Source: Thermoleophilia bacterium (GTDB lineage Bacteria; Actinomycetota; Thermoleophilia; Gaiellales; Gaiellaceae). Taken from it: a DNA stretch of 11,926 nt. Location of the stretch: NCBI GenBank assembly GCA_013362295.1, contig JABFWJ010000109.1:1-11926 (forward strand). The letters are read 5' to 3'. Every line of letters begins with the position of its first letter. Positions within the stretch are counted from its first letter, which is position 1. Shown piece by piece: positions 7,880-11,926 of this stretch. The position numbers and the translations under genes are program-made. Under the pieces are notes generated by a model that worked only from the letters and a program-made list of their open reading frames with translations, was not told the DNA's origin and made no database searches.

Positions 7880-8272
7880 GTGACGGTCCACGAGCTCCGG
7901 ATCGCGCTGACGGTCGACGACTTCGACCAGGCGGTCGCGTTCTACCGCGATGGGCTCGGCATGAAGGAGCTCGCGCTGTGGACCGCGCCGGGCGCACGCG
8001 GCATGCTGCTCGAGGCGGGCCGCGCGACGCTCGAGCTGTTCGACGAGGGGCAAGCTGCGCTGGTCGACGACATCGAGGTTGGCCGGCGCGTCGCCGGACG
8101 CGTTCGGTTCGCCGTCGAGGTGGACGACTCGAGTGGAGCGGCGGACGAGCTCCAGGCAGCCGGCGCGCAACGCGTCGGCAGACCGGTCGTCACGCCGTGG
8201 GGCGACCGGAACGTCCGTCTCGAGGCGCCGGACGGCATGCAGCTCACGCTCTTCACGCCTGCGGCCGAGTGA
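7880..8272 (+). CDS. VOC-fold (glyoxalase/bleomycin-resistance-like) protein
   Basis: The 130 residues form two beta-alpha-beta-beta-beta modules: ELRIALTVDDFDQAVAFYRDGLGMKEL (5-31) with strands to about 60, then VRFAVEVDDSSGAADELQAAGA (75-96) and VRLEAPDGMQLTLF (112-125). This is the usual length and layout of a single-chain vicinal-oxygen-chelate protein. Of the four usual metal positions I can place H4 and E52, but the second half seems to have R76 and T123 instead of His and Glu. Metal catalysis is therefore uncertain and a binding-type protein is possible. GTG at 7880 is the only start near the homology; no ribosome site is clear. The stop overlaps the next gene's GTG by four bases (GTGA), so the two are coupled and probably act together. 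Confidence 0.8.
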   Translation: MTVHELRIALTVDDFDQAVAFYRDGLGMKELALWTAPGARGMLLEAGRATLELFDEGQAALVDDIEVGRRVAGRVRFAVEVDDSSGAADELQAAGAQRVGRPVVTPWGDRNVRLEAPDGMQLTLFTPAAE

Positions 8273-9447
8273 TCGACCTCGACCGCCTGCGTGCGGACAC
8301 GCCGGGCGTCGAGCACGTCGCCCACTTCAACAACGCGGGCGCCTCCCTGCCACCGCGGCAGGTGCACGAGGCGGTCGTCGACCACCTGCGCCGTGAAGCG
8401 GAGATCGGCGGCTACGAGGCTGCCGCCGAACGCCGGGAGCACTGGGAGCACACGTACGAAGCGCTCGCGCGCCTGCTCGGGGCGCACCGCGACGAGATCG
8501 GAGTGATCGAGAACGCCACGCGGGCGTGGGACATGGCGTTCTACTCGTTCGCGTTCCGTCCCGGCGACCGCATCCTCACCGGCCGTGCCGAGTACGCCTC
8601 GAACTGGATCGCGCTCAAGCAGGTCGCCGACCGGACCGGTGCGAGCATCGAGGTCGTCCCCGACGACGAGCACGGTCAGTTCGACGTCGCGGCCCTCGAG
8701 CGGCTGCTGGACGAGCGCGTCCGTCTCGTGTCGCTCGTCCACGTGCCGACCCAGAGCGGGCTCGTGAACCCGGCGGCCGCGGTGGGACGCGTGACCCGCG
8801 CGGCCGGCGTGCCGCTGCTGCTCGATGCCTGCCAGTCCGCGGGCCAGCTGCCCCTCGACGTGCGCGAGCTCGGCTGCGACATCCTCTCGGGCACCGGGCG
8901 CAAGTTCCTGCGAGGGCCGCGCGGGACGGGCTTTCTCTACGTGCGCCGCGAGCTGATCGAGCGCCTCGAGCCGCCGTTTCTCGACATGCACGCCGCGGAC
9001 TGGCAGCCGGACGGCACGTACCGCATCCGCGACGACGCCCGCCGTTTCGAGAACTGGGAGACGTACTACGCGGGCAAGGTAGGTCTCGGCGTCGCCGTCG
9101 ACTACGCGCTCGAGGTCGGCGTCGAGAACGCGTGGGACCGCATCCGGCTGCTCGCGACACGCGCCAGGGAAGCGCTCGCGGAGATCCCGGGAGTGACGTT
9201 GCTCGATCGGGGCGCCGTCCTCGGCGCGACGGTGACGTTCACGGTGGACGGCGCGGACGCCGCGCACGTGCAGCGCGTGCTCGCCCGCGAGCGCGTGAAC
9301 GTGTCGGTGATGGAAGCGGCCTCCGCGCAGCTCGACTTCGGCGCCCGCGGCATCGCCGAGGCCGTGCGCTCCTCGGTGCACTACTACAACTCGGACGAGG
9401 AGATCGACCGGCTCGTCGACGGCGTCAGGCGCGCGCGAACAGCGTGA
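8269..9447 (+). CDS. Class V PLP-dependent aminotransferase-fold enzyme
   Basis: This 392-residue protein has the fold shared by cysteine desulfurases, isopenicillin-N epimerase-like and EgtE-like enzymes. It begins VIDLDRLRADTPGVEHVAHFNNAGAS, with NNAGAS typical of the family. Cofactor residues are visible: H159 in LVHVPTQSGL, D186 and Q189 in LLLDACQS, and the PLP lysine K212 in GTGRKFLRGPRGTGFLYV. A likely substrate-carboxylate arginine is R367. The mobile loop that carries the catalytic cysteine in SufS-type desulfurases has no cysteine here, so ordinary cysteine desulfurase activity is unlikely. A lyase, epimerase or aminotransferase reaction is more likely; the substrate is unknown. GTG at 8269 overlaps the VOC stop. 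The 3' end overlaps the convergent PAS gene by 23 bases. Confidence 0.87.
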   Translation: MIDLDRLRADTPGVEHVAHFNNAGASLPPRQVHEAVVDHLRREAEIGGYEAAAERREHWEHTYEALARLLGAHRDEIGVIENATRAWDMAFYSFAFRPGDRILTGRAEYASNWIALKQVADRTGASIEVVPDDEHGQFDVAALERLLDERVRLVSLVHVPTQSGLVNPAAAVGRVTRAAGVPLLLDACQSAGQLPLDVRELGCDILSGTGRKFLRGPRGTGFLYVRRELIERLEPPFLDMHAADWQPDGTYRIRDDARRFENWETYYAGKVGLGVAVDYALEVGVENAWDRIRLLATRAREALAEIPGVTLLDRGAVLGATVTFTVDGADAAHVQRVLARERVNVSVMEAASAQLDFGARGIAEAVRSSVHYYNSDEEIDRLVDGVRRARTA

Positions 9448-9790
9448 GGAAGAGCGGCAGCCCCGACAGCGTCGTGTCGACGACGCGGAAGCCGACCTCG
9501 ATCTCCGAGCCGTCCTTGCGTCGCATCTTCACCACGCCGTCGTGCCGCCGGTTCAGGAGTTCGGCGGACAGCGGATGCAGCTCGCCGATCCCCCGGCCGA
9601 TCAGCTCCGAGCGGTCGTAGCCGGTCAGCTCGCACGCGTACTCGTTCGCGGCGACGTACCGGCCCGACTCGACCGCGAGCGCACCGATCTGCGCGTGCTC
9701 GAGCAGCTCCCCGAGAAGCGTCGATTGCACGAGCGCGCTGGCAGCTGCGGACCCCTCGCCGATCACGTCGAAGGAGGTTCTCCCACGCAT
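9425..9790 (-). CDS. Stand-alone PAS domain protein
   Basis: The 121 residues are little more than one PAS domain, about 28-120. Typical stretches are GALAVESGRYVAANEYACELTGYDRSEL (36-63), IGRGIGELHP (64-73), and the strands KMRRKDGSEIEVGFRV and LPLFLTLFAR at the end. There is no kinase, GGDEF, helix-turn-helix or transmembrane part, and no cysteine flavin-binding motif that I can see, so ligand and output are unknown. It may be a partner-binding sensor. ATG at 9790 is the first start of the frame next to the divergent PLP gene; no ribosome site is evident. Its last 23 bases lie antisense to the end of the class V PLP gene. Confidence 0.82.
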   Translation of the reverse strand: MRGRTSFDVIGEGSAAASALVQSTLLGELLEHAQIGALAVESGRYVAANEYACELTGYDRSELIGRGIGELHPLSAELLNRRHDGVVKMRRKDGSEIEVGFRVVDTTLSGLPLFLTLFARA

Positions 9791-9812
9791 CCCGCAGTGT
9801 CAATCCCGTAAC

Positions 9813-9818
9813 TAGAGT
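9813..9818 (+). promoter_or_regulatory. Possible -10 box for the Cys/Met PLP gene
   Basis: TAGAGT matches TANNNT and equals the -10 box proposed at 10809-10814. It lies just before the ATG at 9820, but seven and ten bases before in-frame GTG 9826 and ATG 9829. If this box is used, one of those later codons is the true leaderless start. No good -35 box is seen. Confidence 0.35.
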
Positions 9819-9819
9819 C

Positions 9820-10797
9820 ATGCGAGTGATGCCCGTCGACCGCTCGACGATCTGGCCGTACGACGAGCGCGGCGAGCCGCGCGCCTTCTACTACGCGCGC
9901 ACCGCGCATCCCGCGGGAGCAGCCGCCGAGGAAGAGCTCGGACGCCGCGAAGGAGGCGACGCGCTGTTGTACGCGTCCGGCATGGGAGCAGCGACGAACG
10001 TGCTGCTCGCGCTCGCGCGGCCGGGGTGGAAGGTCGCGCTCGCGGAGGGCTGCTACTACGGCACGAGCAAGCTGCTCGGCCTGCTGGCGGACTGGGGCAT
10101 CTCGTACGTCGAGTACGACCAGACGGGACCGCCGCCGCCGGCCGAGATCGTCTGGGTCGAGGCGCCGGCGAACCCCGTGCTGACCGTGCCGGACTGGGCG
10201 GCGCTCCGCGGCCATCCCGGGCTCGTCGTCTGCGACGCGACGATCGCGACGCCGGTGTACCTGCAGGCGCTCGACGAGGGTGCCGACGTCGTCGTCCACT
10301 CGGCGACCAAGTTCCTCACCGGGAGCCACGATGCGCTGCTCGGCGCAACCGTCACGCGCGACCCGGAGAAGAGCGCGCGCCTGCGCGAGTTCCGCACCAA
10401 CGCCGGCATCGTCGCCGCCCCGGACGCGGCGGCCGCGCTGCTCCGCGGCCTGGAGACGCTCGACGAGCGCATGGCCCGCCACACGGAGAGCGCCGCCGAA
10501 CTCGTGCGTCGGCTCGAGGAGCATCCGGCCGTCTCGAAGGTGCGCTACCCCGGGTTCAGCGGCGTCATCTCCTTCGACGTGGACGACGCGCGCGTGGTCG
10601 AGACCTCGACGAAGCTGATCCTGAACGCGACGAGCCTCGGCGGCGCCCGCTCGACGATGGAGAGCCGCTCTCGCTGGGAAGGCGACCGCATCCCCGGCGG
10701 GCTGCTCCGGCTCTCGGTCGGCCTCGAGGATGTCGACGAGCTGTGGGCCGACCTCACGCAGGCCATGGGCCGGACGGCCCATGACTTGAACATATAA
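9820..10797 (+). CDS. Cys/Met metabolism PLP-dependent enzyme, short form
   Basis: This 325-residue protein belongs to the cystathionine gamma-synthase/lyase and methionine gamma-lyase family. Family landmarks appear in order: YAR at 25-27 (usual YSR), a glycine-rich SGMGA at 53-57, YYGTSKLL at 79-86 with the PLP-stacking tyrosine Y80, VEAPANP at 113-119 (usual ESPxNP), CDATIATP at 138-145 with D139, PLP lysine K164 in SATKFLTGSHD, SLGGARSTMESRSRW at 272-286, and LLRLSVGLED at 295-304. It is some 55-75 residues shorter than typical members; the N-terminus and several loops are trimmed but no catalytic residue is obviously lost. In-frame starts at 9820, 9826 and 9829 are all possible. The exact reaction (synthase, beta- or gamma-lyase) cannot be decided. 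It is divergent from the PAS gene. Confidence 0.85.
   Translation: MRVMPVDRSTIWPYDERGEPRAFYYARTAHPAGAAAEEELGRREGGDALLYASGMGAATNVLLALARPGWKVALAEGCYYGTSKLLGLLADWGISYVEYDQTGPPPPAEIVWVEAPANPVLTVPDWAALRGHPGLVVCDATIATPVYLQALDEGADVVVHSATKFLTGSHDALLGATVTRDPEKSARLREFRTNAGIVAAPDAAAALLRGLETLDERMARHTESAAELVRRLEEHPAVSKVRYPGFSGVISFDVDDARVVETSTKLILNATSLGGARSTMESRSRWEGDRIPGGLLRLSVGLEDVDELWADLTQAMGRTAHDLNI
10764..10783 (+). other. Hairpin inside the 3' end of the PLP gene
   Basis: CATGGGCC (10764-10771) and GGCCCATG (10776-10783) form a perfect 8-base-pair stem with a GGAC loop, ending 14 bases before the stop codon's last base. It is immediately upstream of the -35 box at 10786-10791. No T tract follows, so it is not a standard intrinsic terminator. 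It might slow or end upstream transcription, or be a chance palindrome in GC-rich coding DNA. Confidence 0.4.
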
Positions 10798-10814
10798 GAC
10801 CCATCACCTAGAGT
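10786..10814 (+). promoter_or_regulatory. Promoter for the HAMP-repeat gene
   Basis: TTGAAC (10786-10791) and TAGAGT (10809-10814) are separated by exactly 17 bases, the best -35/-10 pair in the window. TAGGAT at 10814-10819 is an overlapping alternative -10 box. Transcription would start near 10821, leaving a leader of about 125 bases before the GTG at 10946. The -35 box lies within the last codons of the upstream PLP gene. Confidence 0.5.
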
Positions 10815-10945
10815 AGGATTACGTAGTTTCCGCGTTCGCCCAGCGGGGGGACCACATCCGAGGGCATCACTTGAGTCACCTGTCACAGGATTTCGGTCGC
10901 GCCTCGCCCGACGCGCCGAATCCGCCTGCCTAGAAAGGAAAATCT

Positions 10946-11926
10946 GTGGCCACGCAGACCACCTCGCGGACAGCACGCACCCCTGCCCGCAGAAAGGGAG
11001 ACGCCGCTGCGATCGCCGCGGCGGATCTTCAGCCGCTGCTCGACGCGCTCCGCGCCGGGAGCCACGGCGAGAGCGGCATCAGGCTCGACACCCGCAAGCG
11101 CGGGATCGTCGGGCAGCTGAACAAGGCGTTCAACGAACTCGCGCAGACGCGTGAGCGCACGACTGACGAGATCGTCCGCGTCGCGACGGCGATCGGCCGC
11201 GAGGGCCGGCTCACCGACCGCGCGGAGATCAAGAAGTCGCAGGGCACCTGGCGCACCAGCCTGGCGGCCGTCAACACGATGATCGACGACCTGTCGCGTC
11301 CCACACTCGAGGTCGCGCGCGTCATCGACGCCGTGGCCGAAGGCGATCTCAGCCAGAAGATGCAGCTGAAGATCGAGGGTCGGGCCGTCAAGGGAGAGTT
11401 CCTGCGGATCGGCACGACCGTCAACTCGATGGTCGACCAGCTCTCGTCGTTTGCCGACGAGGTGACGCGCGTCGCGCGCGAGGTCGGCACCGAGGGCAAG
11501 CTCGGCGGACAAGCGCAGGTCAAGGGCGTGTCGGGCACGTGGAAGGACCTGACCGACAACGTGAACGGCATGGCGACGAACCTGACGAACCAGGTGCGCA
11601 ACATCGCCGAGGTCACGACGGCGGTCGCGAACGGCGACCTGACGCGGAAGATCACCGTCGATGTCGAGGGCGAGGTCCTGGAACTCAAGAACACGATCAA
11701 CACGATGGTCGACCAGCTGTCGACCTTTGCCGACGAGGTCACGCGTGTCGCGCGCGAGGCCGGAACCGAAGGGAAGCTCGGCGGCCAGGCCGTCGTGAAG
11801 GGCGTCGGCGGAACCTGGAAGGACCTGACCGACAACGTGAACCTGATGGTCTCCAACCTGACGACGCAGGTGCGCGGCGTCGCCCAGGTCGTCACCGCCG
11901 TGGCCGACGGTGACCTGAACCGCAAG
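10946..11926 (+). CDS. Tandem HAMP-repeat protein, probable hybrid histidine kinase (partial)
   Basis: The frame is open from GTG 10946 to the window edge, 327 codons without a stop. AAAGGA at 10935-10940 is a good ribosome site. There is no signal or membrane segment, so the protein is soluble. After a basic, alanine-rich start (about 1-28) come tandem HAMP-type units. The stretch VDQLSSFADEVTRVAREVGTEGKLGG recurs as VDQLSTFADEVTRVAREAGTEGKLGG exactly 92 codons later (methionines at residues 162 and 254). TWKDLTDNVN also recurs, and EGDL, NGDL and DGDL mark successive repeats. This 92-residue HAMP repeat is known from soluble group III hybrid histidine kinases such as fungal Nik1 and from bacterial relatives. 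The kinase and receiver domains would be downstream, outside the window; that is inference from family architecture. Confidence 0.85.
   Translation, partial: MATQTTSRTARTPARRKGDAAAIAAADLQPLLDALRAGSHGESGIRLDTRKRGIVGQLNKAFNELAQTRERTTDEIVRVATAIGREGRLTDRAEIKKSQGTWRTSLAAVNTMIDDLSRPTLEVARVIDAVAEGDLSQKMQLKIEGRAVKGEFLRIGTTVNSMVDQLSSFADEVTRVAREVGTEGKLGGQAQVKGVSGTWKDLTDNVNGMATNLTNQVRNIAEVTTAVANGDLTRKITVDVEGEVLELKNTINTMVDQLSTFADEVTRVAREAGTEGKLGGQAVVKGVGGTWKDLTDNVNLMVSNLTTQVRGVAQVVTAVADGDLNRK

Noticed and set aside
9798..9803. Perfect TTGACA on the minus strand as the PAS gene's -35 box
   Set aside because: It lies only about 8 bases before the ATG at 9790, so the matching -10 box would fall inside the coding region.

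Overview
The window is uniformly GC-rich, with coding frames dominated by G or C at third codon positions. It has no rRNA, tRNA, CRISPR array, insertion sequence or phage gene. A DrrB-type ABC permease, a biotin carboxylase fused to its biotin carrier domain, a separate propionyl-CoA-type carboxyltransferase, several starts with a TANNNT box a few bases upstream (leaderless style), and R/L/A-rich small proteins all suggest a high-GC actinobacterium. A deep-branching group such as Thermoleophilia would fit; that placement is inference. The region looks like ordinary chromosome with several small genes that are easy to miss.

Layout. 15-788 (+) is an ABC-2 permease whose ATPase partner would lie to the left. 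It converges on a biotin-dependent carboxylase alpha subunit (921-2696, -). Between them sit two inverted copies of a 33-bp hairpin element, and a third relative lies upstream of the carboxyltransferase gene. Between the alpha subunit and pgsA (2882-3430, +) is a 33-bp tandem repeat of about 4.5 copies. It is open as a 56-codon frame whose stop overlaps the pgsA start. Two small minus-strand genes follow: a 59-residue zinc-ribbon protein and a 42-residue protein (3441-3782). Then comes a plus-strand pair: a 35-residue single-span membrane peptide and a membrane-anchored GGDEF/HD-GYP cyclic-di-GMP enzyme (3932-5851). The carboxyltransferase beta subunit (5865-7442, -) carries the Asp associated with propionyl-CoA use. 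Divergent from it is a plus-strand set: an unrecognised 102-residue protein, a VOC-fold protein, and a class V PLP enzyme that overlaps the VOC gene by 4 bases. A stand-alone PAS protein (9425-9790, -) overlaps the end of that PLP gene. It is divergent from a shortened Cys/Met-metabolism PLP enzyme (9820-10797, +). The right edge holds the first 327 codons of a soluble protein made of tandem 92-residue HAMP-type repeats, probably a hybrid histidine kinase, with a good promoter and a leader of about 125 bases.

How the genes fit together. The alpha and beta carboxylase genes are on the same strand but about 3.2 kb apart, and together would make a complete propionyl/acetyl-CoA carboxylase. PgsA supplies phospholipid. 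The GGDEF/HD-GYP protein, the PAS protein and the HAMP array are signalling parts. Two PLP enzymes and a VOC protein suggest sulfur or amino-acid chemistry whose substrate cannot be read from sequence. No complete new system is proven here. The best candidates for something undescribed are the repeat-encoded upstream ORF of pgsA, the 33-bp hairpin family, the two tiny genes at 3441-3782, and the membrane peptide beside the cyclic-di-GMP enzyme.
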